Source: Telmatactis stephensoni
Taxonomy: Eukaryota; Cnidaria; Anthozoa; Actiniaria; Isophelliidae
Assembly (NCBI GenBank): GCA_029948255.1
Contig: JALIZF010001769.1
Coordinates: forward strand, 558,001-622,000
Direction: 5' to 3'
Length of the DNA: 64,000 nucleotides
The notes beneath the pieces are model-generated. The model was given only the letters and a program-made list of their open reading frames with translations. It was not told the origin of the DNA and searched no databases. A program made the translations under genes and the position numbers. Positions 22,451 to 32,739 of this stretch are shown here, one piece after another. Position 1 is the first letter of the stretch, and the number at the start of each line of letters is the position of its first letter.

Positions 22451-23545
22451 TTACTTGATGGATAGTGTTCTCCTTAGTATATGTGCTGTACCAAGAAGTA
22501 CAATCTTCTGTAGCTCTACTATTTTTATATTTCCAGGAATTTGGTTTATATAGTTATCTATTCCTTTTTTAATAAGTCCTAAAGCACCAATTATCACAGG
22601 TATTGTACTTGTTTTCAAGCCCCACATTCTTTCGATTTCGATTTCAAGATCTTTATATTTTGAGAGTTTTTCGGTGGTTTTTATTGAAATGTTTTTCTCT
22701 GTGGGAACAGACATGTCTATTAGCAAACATGTTTTATTTTTTTTGTCTTTCACAACAATGTCTGGACGATTGGCTGTTATTTCTCTGTCAGTATGTATCC
22801 CCATATCCCATAGTATTGTAACTTGATCGTTCTCAGTCACAGTTGTTGGTTCGTGTTCATAATATCGCTCATTAACATTTATATTGAAGTGTTTGCATAC
22901 TTTCCAATGGATATATTTGGCTGCTTTGTTATGTCGATTGATATATTCTGTCTTAGCAAGCTCTGGGCAGCCCGATACAATATGGTCTATTGTTTCAAGT
23001 TGTTGATTACAAATTCTACATAGAGGACAAGTACCATCTTTTAGGATTTTGTTTTTATAATAATTTTTTGCAATGCACTGATCTTGGGCAGCAATTATAA
23101 AGCCTTCAGTTTGAGATTTTAACCCAGAAGTTTTGAGCCATTTGTTAGTCTGAAGGTGATCAACATCATTATCATTAAGGCGTTTTGGATACTTTCCATG
23201 AAGTGGTTTTTCTTCCCAGGAGTTCTTAAGCTGTTCTTCAGAATGATGTTTTGCTTTGATTTTGGTTCTCCGGGCATAGATAGTGGTTGGTTCATTTGCT
23301 GTTTTCGGTATTTCTGGTAGATTGAAACCTCTTTTGAACTTTGTCGCTTCACGGTGAATGGAAAATAACTTCTTTGCCTTGTCATGGTCAATTGCTATTT
23401 GCAGTAGATGATCTTGTTTGTCATTAAGATAGGTATCAAGGCCAATCGTGGTTGTCTTGTAAGAGGCCTCAATTTGAATAAGACCTCTACCACCTGATGT
23501 TCTTGGCAAGTAGAGTCTATCCACGTCAGCCTTAGGGTGGTGCAT
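22451..23545 (-). CDS. RT C-terminal region, zinc knuckle and RLE
   Basis: This 364-codon frame continues the RT frame after a slip in an A7 run. It begins HHPKADVDRLYLPR, a conserved thumb-side segment (LPR.SGGRGL). It then has a knuckle CRICNQQLETIDHIVSGC (C-x2-C-x8-H-x4-C) and the endonuclease NRPDIVVKDKKNK followed by LLIDMSVPTE, giving PD-x14-D with a proline four residues on. It ends with a conserved helix around TAHILRRTL. The spacing is that of the restriction-like endonuclease of R2-type elements, which nicks the target for primed reverse transcription. All the residues I can check are present. Confidence 0.85.
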   Translation of the reverse strand: MHHPKADVDRLYLPRTSGGRGLIQIEASYKTTTIGLDTYLNDKQDHLLQIAIDHDKAKKLFSIHREATKFKRGFNLPEIPKTANEPTTIYARRTKIKAKHHSEEQLKNSWEEKPLHGKYPKRLNDNDVDHLQTNKWLKTSGLKSQTEGFIIAAQDQCIAKNYYKNKILKDGTCPLCRICNQQLETIDHIVSGCPELAKTEYINRHNKAAKYIHWKVCKHFNINVNERYYEHEPTTVTENDQVTILWDMGIHTDREITANRPDIVVKDKKNKTCLLIDMSVPTEKNISIKTTEKLSKYKDLEIEIERMWGLKTSTIPVIIGALGLIKKGIDNYINQIPGNIKIVELQKIVLLGTAHILRRTLSIK

Positions 23546-24908
23546 TTTTTTCCATCGTCAAAAGCTTTCTTGTCTTTCTATCCAGTCGCTTGAGTTCTTC
23601 TATTTTCCAGTTGATGATATTGAAGCTGTAAGTGACAACTGGGACTGCTAAGGTGTTTATTGCACTTATTTTGTTGGTAGCGTTTAGTTCTGATTTAAGA
23701 ACTAGACGTATCCTTCTATAATACTCCTTGCGAATCTTTTCCTTCATCATTGAGTGTTGAATTCCATCTCCTTCATTAACACCAAGGTATTTATAGGTAT
23801 CTTCTTGGTCAAGATCTTGGATGGTGGTTTGTACATCAAGTTCGATGTTTTCAGCACTTATTAACTTTCCTCTTTTGAATGTTGCTTTCGCACATTTGTC
23901 TAGTCCAAACTCCATTTTGATATCATCACTAAAGCCTTTCACGATGGTAAGCAAGCCTGTCTGTTCATAATCAGTCTTTGCGTATGTCTTCAAATCATCC
24001 ATATAGAACAAGTGATTGATTACTTGACCACCTGTTCTATATCCATATCCACTATCATTGAGTAGAGAAGATAATGGCGCAATAGCAACACAAAAGAGAA
24101 GCGGCGAGAGTGAATCACCTTGGAAGATACCACTTTTAATGTTAATGTTACGAGATCTGACTGTTTCTTTTGCATGGTTAAGCAACAGCGTTGTGTTCCA
24201 CTTTGTCATGTTATTTTCAATAAAGGCAATCATAATTGGAGAAATGTGATACATTTGTAAACATTTCAATATCCAACTATGAGGAACAGAATCGAACGCT
24301 TTCTTATAGTCAACCCACGCAGTTGTGATGTTTTTCTTCTTTGATTTCACTTCTTCCATGATGGCTTTGTTGATTAGCAGTTGGTCTTTACATCCATAGC
24401 TGCCTTTTCTGCATCCTTTCTGCTCTGATGGTAATAGGTTATTATTGATTAGATGTGTATATGTTCGTGATGTCAAAATAGATGTTAAAATCTTATACAT
24501 TGTTGGTAAACATGTGATTGGCCGATAATTTTTGGGATTTGCAGTTTCTTCATTTTTTGGCAAGAGAAAGGTAATTCCAGATGTTAGCCATTTTGGACAC
24601 ATTTCAGGATTAGCGATACATTCGTTGTAAGCTGTAGTTAAATCTATTTGCAAGGATGTTAGATATTTCAACCAGAAGTTTGCAATGCCATCTTTCCCTG
24701 GTGTTTTCCAGTTACTAGATTGCTTGATAGCTGACACAGTCTCTTCTAGAGATATTTCTTGCCATTCTTGCTCAGGTGTTTGTTGATGTTTCTGTTCTAT
24801 TTGCTTTATCCATTCAGTGCCTTCGTTATGATGTTTTCTCTCCTCCCAGATGTTAGACCAAAAATTCTCGACCTCTTCCTTTGTTGGAGTTACTTGAACA
24901 CCTATCTT
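23532..24908 (-). CDS. Reverse transcriptase domain
   Basis: The open frame starts before the first GTG/ATG (about 24908) and runs through VTPTKEEVENFWSNIWEE. The RT body follows: WKTPGKDGIANFWLKYL, LLPKNEETANPKNYRPITCL, motif A WVDYKKAFDSVPHSW, GIFQGDSLSPLLFC, and the catalytic YMDD at 23994-24005. The 5' neighbour frame (to 24902) joins it after a one-base shift. It ends where an A7 run shifts the frame into the zinc-knuckle part. The polymerase core looks intact. Classification by motifs; clade not proven. Confidence 0.85.
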   Translation of the reverse strand, partial: KIGVQVTPTKEEVENFWSNIWEERKHHNEGTEWIKQIEQKHQQTPEQEWQEISLEETVSAIKQSSNWKTPGKDGIANFWLKYLTSLQIDLTTAYNECIANPEMCPKWLTSGITFLLPKNEETANPKNYRPITCLPTMYKILTSILTSRTYTHLINNNLLPSEQKGCRKGSYGCKDQLLINKAIMEEVKSKKKNITTAWVDYKKAFDSVPHSWILKCLQMYHISPIMIAFIENNMTKWNTTLLLNHAKETVRSRNINIKSGIFQGDSLSPLLFCVAIAPLSSLLNDSGYGYRTGGQVINHLFYMDDLKTYAKTDYEQTGLLTIVKGFSDDIKMEFGLDKCAKATFKRGKLISAENIELDVQTTIQDLDQEDTYKYLGVNEGDGIQHSMMKEKIRKEYYRRIRLVLKSELNATNKISAINTLAVPVVTYSFNIINWKIEELKRLDRKTRKLLTMEKNAPP

Positions 24909-25585
24909 CTTTTGCCAAGATCACGATAGAACTTTTTGGCATTCTCCTTATAGGTCTTATTATGACGATAGAACTTTTGTTTCTTATCAAGGCGACGGAT
25001 CCGTTGTGACTTGGCTTGTAATTGCTGTTTAAGCCTTTCGGCAGCAATTGGTATATCATCTTTGTTTTTGATCTTATGTTTTCTGAAGATAGGTATTGTT
25101 TTCTTCTCACTTACTTTATTATTCTTGCTAAGTTCACATAGGATAGATAATTCATTACGTATTATACGAATATCTTTTTCAATTCGTTTTCTCCATATAG
25201 GGATTGTTGGTTTATATTTACGATCTTTCTTTCGCCGTACCTTCATTCCCAGAGTATCAACAACTGATGAGGCTGTAGCATAGTATAATTCATTAACTTC
25301 GGTAATAGATAGCTGATTTTTTAGATTTTCTTTGATTTTGTCTAGAGCTTTGTTAGCTACTTCTAGTACAGTTATTGTACGTTTAGTGATATTTACTTTA
25401 GGTAATTCAGGTCGCTCATCAATCACTGTCTCTTTGACAATTTCCCACTTCCTCATGATGCTGATCATCATGCTTTCTACCTCCATGTCATCAGCATGTT
25501 GTTGCTCATCTGGTTGACCTTCAGGCAAATTATCAGATTGATCTTCAGGATTATCAGATTGGTCTTCAGAATTATCAGTAGGCAT
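24902..25585 (-). CDS. Middle region of the RLE element protein
   Basis: A 227-codon frame, acidic at the start (repeats of EDQSDN) and strongly basic towards its end (RIRRLDKKQKFYRHNKTYKE). It links the SANT-like N-terminal part to the RT. It is joined upstream after an A8 run and downstream after a one-base shift at GGCAAAAGAAGATAG. The basic region may bind RNA or DNA (inference). No separate domain recognised. Confidence 0.6.
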   Translation of the reverse strand: MPTDNSEDQSDNPEDQSDNLPEGQPDEQQHADDMEVESMMISIMRKWEIVKETVIDERPELPKVNITKRTITVLEVANKALDKIKENLKNQLSITEVNELYYATASSVVDTLGMKVRRKKDRKYKPTIPIWRKRIEKDIRIIRNELSILCELSKNNKVSEKKTIPIFRKHKIKNKDDIPIAAERLKQQLQAKSQRIRRLDKKQKFYRHNKTYKENAKKFYRDLGKRR

Positions 25586-26094
25586 TTTTTTTCTTGCTCA
25601 TCAACTTCAATATGATCTGTTTGAGAGTTCATGTCTGTTTCAGTGTATTCTTTAGTCACTTTCTCTTTGATAGTTTGCAATTCTATGTCTGTCAGTCGTT
25701 TGTTTTTAATAATGTCACGTCTTGTATTTGCAAGTTTATTAGCATCCATGTTTGGTCTTGATAAAGGATTTTGCTCACGCCAGTTGTTATAAGTGGCTTG
25801 AGTTATTGATGTATTTGGATGATGTAGAGCTGTGTAATAAGCTTCAATCACTTTTTTGTACTCTTCCCTAGTCCATTTATTACGAGTTTGTCTTTCACTT
25901 TGTTGTTGTTCTGCTTGTTCAGGGCCTCGTTGAGGAATATCCTCGTTGTGGTTATCCTTGTCAGCATTTTTAGAAGAGTTTGTTCCAGTAGTAGACTTTT
26001 CGACCTCAGCCTGGTTCCTTACTGAGGGACGCGATCCTTGTTGACCCGCGCGACGACCGATGCGGTATGAATTTTTATTTTGTGATATATTCAT
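25586..26094 (-). CDS. N-terminal region with SANT/Myb-like motif
   Basis: The start ATG at 26094 lies 85 bp from the ATT tract. A polar, low-complexity region is followed by RNKWTREEYKKVIEAYYTAL, the first helix pattern of a SANT/Myb domain, and then a helical region with NNWREQNPLSRPNMDANKLA. Myb motifs in the N-terminal part are known for R2-type elements, where they help choose the DNA target. Here a role in recognising the ATT target is a guess. The frame is lost at an A8 run near 25595. Confidence 0.6.
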
Positions 26095-26109
26095 TCTCAG
26101 TTTGCCCCA

Positions 26110-26129
26110 TTAGTCGCCTTTTACGACAC
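26110..26129 (-). promoter_or_regulatory. 5'-leader hairpin box of the RLE element
   Basis: On the element strand the leader contains GTGTCGTAAAAGGCGACTAA, in which GTCG and CGAC can pair around a short loop. It lies between the ATT junction and the ATG. I have a memory of similar words near the 5' ends of non-LTR elements in other animals but cannot verify it. It could belong to a structured RNA needed for translation or template use. Confidence 0.4.
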
Positions 26130-26178
26130 GCAGAAGACTTGGCGTTGGTGATATTCTTGACCCCCCCAACCACAGGGG

Positions 26179-26179
<1 letters not shown>

Positions 26180-26261
<82 letters not shown>
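26180..26261. repeat. (ATT)n tract 5 shared by two elements
   Basis: About 27 ATT units lie between the 5' end of one minus-strand RLE element and the 3' end of the next. Confidence 0.95.
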
Positions 26262-28671
26262 GCAGTACAAACGTTTGGATGCTAGTAAATAAAGCAAGAT
26301 AGGGCGTATCACGTGACCTATCTGCACAACAGGAAAAAAATTACAAATTCTATTTATAAATACTTATAATTATTTTAAAAAAAAAGGTCTACATGGTAAT
26401 TATACTGTTCCTTAAAAATTAATATTAGAAGATAAGGGTCTATGTGGTATTTAGATTATCCTTTAAATTTACTATTAAAGAGGTTCGTTACTAAAAATTT
26501 GTATTAATATTAAAATGTGATTATTTTGAATGTCTTGGCAACATTGAGTGTGCAGCTCAAAACAGCTTTCTGTATTCTCATCAGAATTTCTCTATGTCTT
26601 GTTACAAAGATGTTTCTCATCTCAGTTACTAGCTCCTTCGACCAGCCTCCAAGTACATCTATGATAACATTCAGTTGTATGATCTTATATCCTGGATGTT
26701 GTCTTGTCAGCTACAGTCGAAGCGGTTTATCCGTTTTTTTCCGTGTCTTTCTTGTTACGATTATCTAACCACGGACAGCTCATCTCAACAACTAGTATCT
26801 TTTTGCTCTAGTGATCAATGAAGCGTGCATCCACATGGTTAGATCGTACAAAGCAAAGCACCTTTAATGCAGCATTGTGCCTTTCTAAGTATTTTGACTG
26901 GGCTAGGGATGAGCAGCCAGCAAGTACATGAGCCAGACTTTCAGTGGCTTTACTACAAATTCTGCATATGATATTGTTCTTATCTGTAGTTCCAGTCTTA
27001 AAAGCCGAGTAGACTTAAGTTGGAGTGAGCTGTTCGTACAATTCCATTATAACTGCAATGCAGTGGGTAGGAGCACACATCCATTTACTCAGCCATGAAA
27101 AACAGCCTTCGTGACTAAGTTGATCATCGTGCCATCTTGTTCTCAATAGATTTCCTTGCCAAGGTTGATCTTCGATCTTCTTCACGAGCTTCTCATTTAC
27201 GGTCTTCTTAAGATGTTTCTTAATATGCTATCCCTTAATCTTCATCTCTGGTGCTTCCAGCGGGCTGCATGATGGTTCGGAGTTATTCAAGGTCAGAGTT
27301 ATCCCCAGTTCCTCAGCAAACTTGTTTGCCTCTTTGATGAGAGAGGAGAATCTTTTGTCTGCAGATCTTTCTTCAAATTGTTGGATAGTTCTGATCATGG
27401 GGTCTGAAATCTCATGTAACTTGACAGCCGCCTTTACCTTGATCAGCTTATACTCTTGTTCAACAGACCGTAGACCTCGTCTTTCTTTCTCTCTATGGAG
27501 AAATAACACTGCCGTGGAGCTTAATGGATTGTCTTCCTCTGTTTTTACTGATGATCTTCCTGGACTGTCTGTCTATGTTCCTTAGTTCTGCTATTGACCG
27601 GTGCTGTGTCCACATAGGGTATGTGAGCGCGGGGTACAGCAAACTGATTAGTTGCGATAACGCGATTACAATCCGACAACGGGCTTGTCCAGGTTACTGA
27701 CAATCTTTTCAAGTACACCTTAGTTGCCTCTGTAAGTGCTTGTTTATCGTCTAGCATCAATGACTCTCTAATTCCTAGGAACTTGCAAGTGAATACTTAC
27801 TCAAGGTTCTTTACCACTGTTGTTTCATTAAGCCCGAGTTCTTTAGCATTTTTATCTTGTTTACCTCTTCTAACATCAAAGACATTGCAAAGCATTACAG
27901 GCTGATCGTAAAACCCTGTTTAGTTTACACTCAGAGGCAGCAAAGACTTTAAGGTCATCTACATAAAGTAAATGAGTTACCTTGGTCGATAAAGGTTTGG
28001 ACAGATTGTATCCCTCGGTAGCATTCAATAGCCACGCAGTGGGGTTTAAACACAAAGTAAAAAGGCGTGGGGTACCCTAAGGCAGTCCCTTGTTAAATCT
28101 GATGGTAGCAGACGTCTCCCTTCCTTGCTTTGTAGTAGCTACGATCTTGGTATTCCAGCTTGCACTTAGATTTCGAATCACCTTGCCGATCCATTCGGGT
28201 AGCCTGTGTACTTCCATCATCTCTATAAGCCAATTATGATCCACAGAATCATACGCCTTTCTAACGTCAACCCAAGCCATGCTCAGATTGCGTTTTCCTC
28301 GGTGACAGTCCTGAGTAACCATCTTGTCAATCATAAGGTTGTCGGTTGTGCCACTACAGCCTGACTTTGCACCTCTTTGCTCGCCTTCCATCAGGTCATA
28401 ATCATTCAGGTGTCTGTCTAATGGTATCTGTAGACATGACGTAAACCACTTATAGATGTTGTTAAGACAGGTTATGGGTCGTTGATTTTCACTAGAGAAG
28501 TCACCTTGTTTGGGTATGAGTCGTGTTTTACCCTCTGCAAACCATAGTGGGTACTCCTTGTTGTCTTTAGTGATGGACTTGAATGCTTGTGTGACACCTT
28601 CATGTAGCGAGCTCGCTCGTTTCCACCAGAAGTTCACGAGTCTATCTGGGCCAGGTGCACTGAAGTTTCTC
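26262..28671 (-). pseudogene. Second family-2 RLE element, degraded
   Basis: The minus-strand reading starts at ATT tract 6, directly in the RT (NFSAPGPDRLVNFWWKRA). It runs through RPITCLNNIYKW and motif A WVDVRKAYDSVDHNW, breaks near 28077, then shows YVDD near 27975, the RT end near 27600, YKLIKVKAAVKLHE near 27420, [14 protein letters not shown] near 26880 with an in-frame stop before LVVEMSCPW, and a final helix near 26530. All parts are in the canonical order, but with many frameshifts. It is clearly older than its neighbour at 22361. Its 3' end reaches tract 5 after about 250 bp of AT-rich sequence. Confidence 0.75.

Positions 28672-28760
<89 letters not shown>
28672..28760. repeat. 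(ATT)n tract 6
   Basis: About 29 ATT units, with a minus-strand element on the left and a plus-strand fragment on the right: head to head across the tract. Confidence 0.95.
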
Positions 28761-29238
28761 ACTAACAGTTAGAACTAACAGTTGGGTTCGAGTCCAACCT
28801 TTGTAAAAATGCAATGCGTAAACGAGAAAAAATACAAGAACTTGATTAACGACTTGAGCAGTGACCACAGATGTGTTAAATTTGTTAACCTCTCCATGAG
28901 TTCTCTTGGCGTTTTCTCGGATGAATGCTCCACCTTCCTGGACATGATGAATGACATTGGCATTGATAAAAAACAACAACTCTATATTATTAGAAAAATG
29001 ATAAATCTTGCCATTAGAGCAACATATTATATATTTTGCTGCAGAAATAAGATTTGGAATGACCCAGAACTATTAAAATCCTAACTTTTTTTTTTCATTT
29101 AATTTGATTCCTTGTAAATATACATTTATATATATTACTCATGTAACAATTCAAGTAGCCAGTTGTTTATTGCCTATACGTAGTGAGATTTACAACTGTA
29201 TTCATATGCAAATAAAGTTTCCATTATTATTATTATGC
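28761..29238 (+). pseudogene. Family-1 RLE fragment, truncated copy
   Basis: Begins at the ATT tract within the endonuclease core (ELTVG region, with a duplicated ACTAACAGTT at the junction). It carries one extra A that shifts the frame, then the same C-terminal region as 29594-30045, with only a handful of differences over 450 bp. It ends AATAAAGTTTCC plus ATT. This recent copy contains less of the protein than its sister. Confidence 0.75.
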
Positions 29239-29373
29239 ATAAATAATTCTAAATAATTCACAAATATTAAAATTCTATTTATCCAAATAGTTGAAACTTG
29301 AAATACGTTTATCAAGATTTATACTCCTTAACAAATATTAAAAATTCTCAAATTTAAAAAAAAAGTCCTAAAA
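29239..29373. other. AT-rich spacer between two ATT-linked copies
   Basis: AT-rich sequence without features. It separates two near-identical element copies. Confidence 0.5.

Positions 29374-29421
<48 letters not shown>
29374..29421. repeat. (ATT)n tract 7
   Basis: About 16 ATT units in front of the copy at 29422. Confidence 0.95.
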
Positions 29422-29422
<1 letters not shown>

Positions 29423-30045
29423 GACACGACTCAATTCTAAATTTCATCACCAATTCCCTTCAACCTGCAATTAATGATCGCTCTTCGCTCTATGCTGATG
29501 TGAATGGTTATTCGAGTCCTTCAATTATAACCGGTGACACTTTCCGTCCAGATCTTCTTTTTCTAATACATTCCAAGTGCTTGTATGTCCTAGAGCTAAC
29601 AGTTGGGTTCGAGTCCAACCTTTGTAAAAATGCAATGCGTAAACGAGAAAAATACAAGAACTTGATTAACGACTTGAGCAGTGACCACAGATGTGTTAAA
29701 TTTGTTAACCTCTCCATGAGTTCTCTTGGCGTTTTCTCGGATGAATGCTCCACCTTCCTGGACATGATGAATGACATTGGCATTGATAAAAAACAACAAC
29801 TTTATATTATTAGAAAAATGATAAATCTTGCCATTAGAGCAACATATTATATATTTTGCTGCAGAAATAAGATTTGGAATGACCCAGAACTATTAAAATC
29901 CTAACTTTTTTTTTTCATTTAATTTGATTCCTTGTAAATATACATTTATATATATTACTCACGTATCAATTCAAGTAGCCAGTTGTTTATTGCCTATACG
30001 TAGTGAGATTTACAACTGTATTCATAAGCAAATAAAGTTTCCATT
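29422..30045 (+). pseudogene. Family-1 RLE fragment, sister copy
   Basis: Starts directly at ATT tract 7 with RHDSILNFITNSL. It then has TGDTFRPDL and LYVLELTVGFESN (PD..E endonuclease core), the conserved VKFVNLSMSSLGVF and the C-terminal CRNKIWNDPELL. It is open to a stop at 29902. The tail is AATAAAGTTTCCATTATT at 30031-30045. The whole endonuclease core is uninterrupted, but the RT and zinc knuckle are absent because of 5' truncation. Confidence 0.75.
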
Positions 30046-30689
30046 ATTAAGCGACCGTCATGTACACAACTTTCAAAACCAATTTTACCAAAGAATACTC
30101 AAACGTGCATCTCAAAAATAGTAAAGACCGTTTGCAAAATTATTAGAATTGACTTTTATCAGCTTAATGCACTTCATTCGGAGTTGAGACTGAAAAACTG
30201 GGACGACGAATAGATTTAGGAACTGGTAAATAAATTTGCCAGATTTGAGGAGTATAATGAGAATCGGGAATTTTATAGGTCGTCCCATTTTTCGTCACGA
30301 CTCCTCCAATTGAATTGTACCAAGAATTGTACAAATAACATTGAATCAATCTTACTTTTTGAGCACTGAGAAAAAGAAGGATTAAAGTGATGTCAAAATC
30401 ATTTTGATCGCTTTCTATAAACACAATCATCTTCCCTTCTATATTTTTAAAATTACAACTGTAAACTAAGCTAAAACATATCCCATCACTAATCCTCCTA
30501 ATCCTACATATATAAAGAAGTTCTCCTTGTTTTCGGTTTGGACAAGGGTTATAATTATCTTGAAAAGAGGGTCTTTTTGATCTTAAAACGAATTTTTGAG
30601 AGGGATGAGCCGTTGCATAAAGTTTAAGGTGTTTACCAGTAGTATTTTGGTGATCGGTTTTGACAAAACTTTTATTTTTGAAAATTGGT
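30046..30689. other. No gene recognised
   Basis: AT-rich sequence. The short minus-strand frame at 30164-30430 has no recognisable features. Confidence 0.45.
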
Positions 30690-32287
30690 CAACTTACATT
30701 TGTCTGATCAAAATGATTTTCACACAATATACTAAGGAGGGATTGAACATTTGATTGATGTAAGTTTTTCCTTTGAAGAGATACGATAGAAATTTGCTCG
30801 TCTACTGTGCTTTCGTTTGAATGGTCGACCAGTTTCCACTCTTTTAGCGGTTTCAATGGAACAACTTACATCAAAGCCGCTCAGGACAAATAATTAAAGA
30901 CTTTTGGCAACTTTTGACATCAATTAAAAGTTATTTTGCAAAAGTTGGAATTTTTTCTCGTTCTTTAATTTCGAGTCACCAAATTTAATAGTTTTGATAC
31001 GTCTTTCGAGATTTATTCAAAATCCCTCTGATAAAACTTTCTGATTTTGAGTTGGTTAACTGTGCAAGAAAGTGGAGTTTAACACCTATTTAGCCATTTT
31101 TCTAGAGCTCATCGAAAACGGGAGATATTTTAGGAAAACTGAGCATATGGAGATTTTGTCTGCGCATGCGTCTTCAAACCAGGAAATCCTTCGCACGTCC
31201 AATAGAAGAATTTTGCGCTGACTTGGAATATTTCGTCGGCGATCTCGCTCTTTAAAATGATGTTCAAGTACTGAAGTCCTGAGATTGAAACAGTCTACCT
31301 TCTACTATAATGCTTTCGATAACCATTTTAGCCGAAGGCACTCTACCGGGAAAAATATCAAGCGTCAAAGTCAGTCGAAAGCTGGATGAACGACCAGAAC
31401 TTTGTATTTTAAAGTTAAATTCTGGACGCTGAACTAATTTATAAGGTAAATTTAACAGAAGAAGTCATTACCAACACGTTACAGTTTGGATGGAATGTAA
31501 TTAGGATGCTTCAGGCTTTATCGATCGACAAATAATTTGCCATGTTTCTCCGAGTGCGACTTGAAATTGTCGTAATACTTTTGCAAAATTTTCCATCTTA
31601 GACAGGGTGCACCAGCTGAATTATTTCATGAATAGCTTTTTCTATGTTTACTGTTTGCATGATGGCGATATAGACGCACGAGAGAAAATACTGATAAAGA
31701 ACAATTAACAAACGTAAGAGTAGTACGAGGCGTAGCTTAGAACGCTCGAGCATTCACCGTTAATTCTGTTGTTTTGTTACACATCATTCGATCATTGCCC
31801 TGAAGATGGACAATATGTCCGAAAACGCCCATAAAAAATTAAAGAAAACGATTTTTTGAGTAGTACATATCATTTCTTATGGTGCATTATTTGTTGCGAT
31901 TCTTTTTTTAAATTAAACTCTTCAAGCATCTCAAATTATTGTTTTAAATGAAAAAAGATATTTAACATGTGAAATTGTTCGCTTGGCTGCATTTTAACAT
32001 GCGTTTTACCGCGAAATCTAAAAATATGAGCCGAATGTCAGTGGTTATTCACACAAAACCAAGATGGCGGATTGGAAGATTTCTTAAGAAAATTTATCGA
32101 ACTTTTGAAAGATTTTTTGTGACAACAAGCAAATTCGTATTCAGTAAGTAAAAAACTATGAATTGGTATGATTTGTCATAAGATGTAAGAGGTGGGCAAT
32201 GAAAATCGTTTTCTAAGCACATTTTCGTGGTACAAAATACGGCCTAGTGTGAAAATCATTTTGATCAGACAAATGTAAGTTGATCAC
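30690..32287. repeat. 1.6-kb block with 38-bp inverted ends
   Basis: ACTTACATTTGTCTGATCAA near 30694 is inverted at 32265-32285, with the match continuing through AAATGATTTTCACAC. The interior has no recognisable protein. It could be a non-autonomous DNA element. It directly precedes the foldback repeat that holds the gypsy insertion. Confidence 0.5.
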
Positions 32288-32436
32288 GCTTCCGTTTTCC
32301 ATTCCACAAATTGAGCAACTTACTCTTGACCAACCAAAACGGGTTTCCACACTAGTTACTGGAATTAAATCAAAGTTTATATTTTTGTCTATTCCACTTT
32401 GATTTGTGTTGTCATAGCGACTGCAGTGATTACCGC

Positions 32437-32739
32437 TGACAACTCGGGAACACTTTACGTAGTTAGAAATAAAGTACTTACCTTTAGAGGTAGTCCGCTG
32501 ACCGAATTAGGATGATCGGCCATCTTGTTAGTTGTGTAATCGTTAATCGAGGATTTGTTAGTTGTTTTCATTGAATTTACCATTGGACAAGATTCTTGTA
32601 AGTAGGTATTCATTTATTAGAGACATAAGCTACGATCTTATGTACTTTTTATACCGTTTTGTGTCATAGAATGCTTCTTCCATCGTTGTCTAAACATTAA
32701 AGGAGAACCGAACCGACAATCGAGGAGTATATTTCTTCA
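32437..32739 (+). repeat. 5' LTR
   Basis: Starts TGACAACTCGGG and ends TTTCTTCA. It differs at six positions from 37122-37424. The flanking bases just outside (ACCGC) do not match those after the right LTR (GTGAC). Confidence 0.9.

Larger units (their letters stand above)
22361..26179 (-). mobile_element. Near-complete RLE retrotransposon between ATT tracts
   Basis: One 3.8-kb element reads on the minus strand from ATT tract 5 (26180-26261) to tract 4. The order is a short 5' leader with a hairpin box, a protein N-terminal half with a SANT/Myb-like motif, RT, zinc knuckle, restriction-like endonuclease, about 90 bp of 3' UTR, then TAA units in the element sense. Three frameshifts break it, two of them in A runs. 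The R4 clade element Dong is known to insert in TAA repeats (established), and this layout fits an R4/R2-type RLE lineage (inference). Confidence 0.8.
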
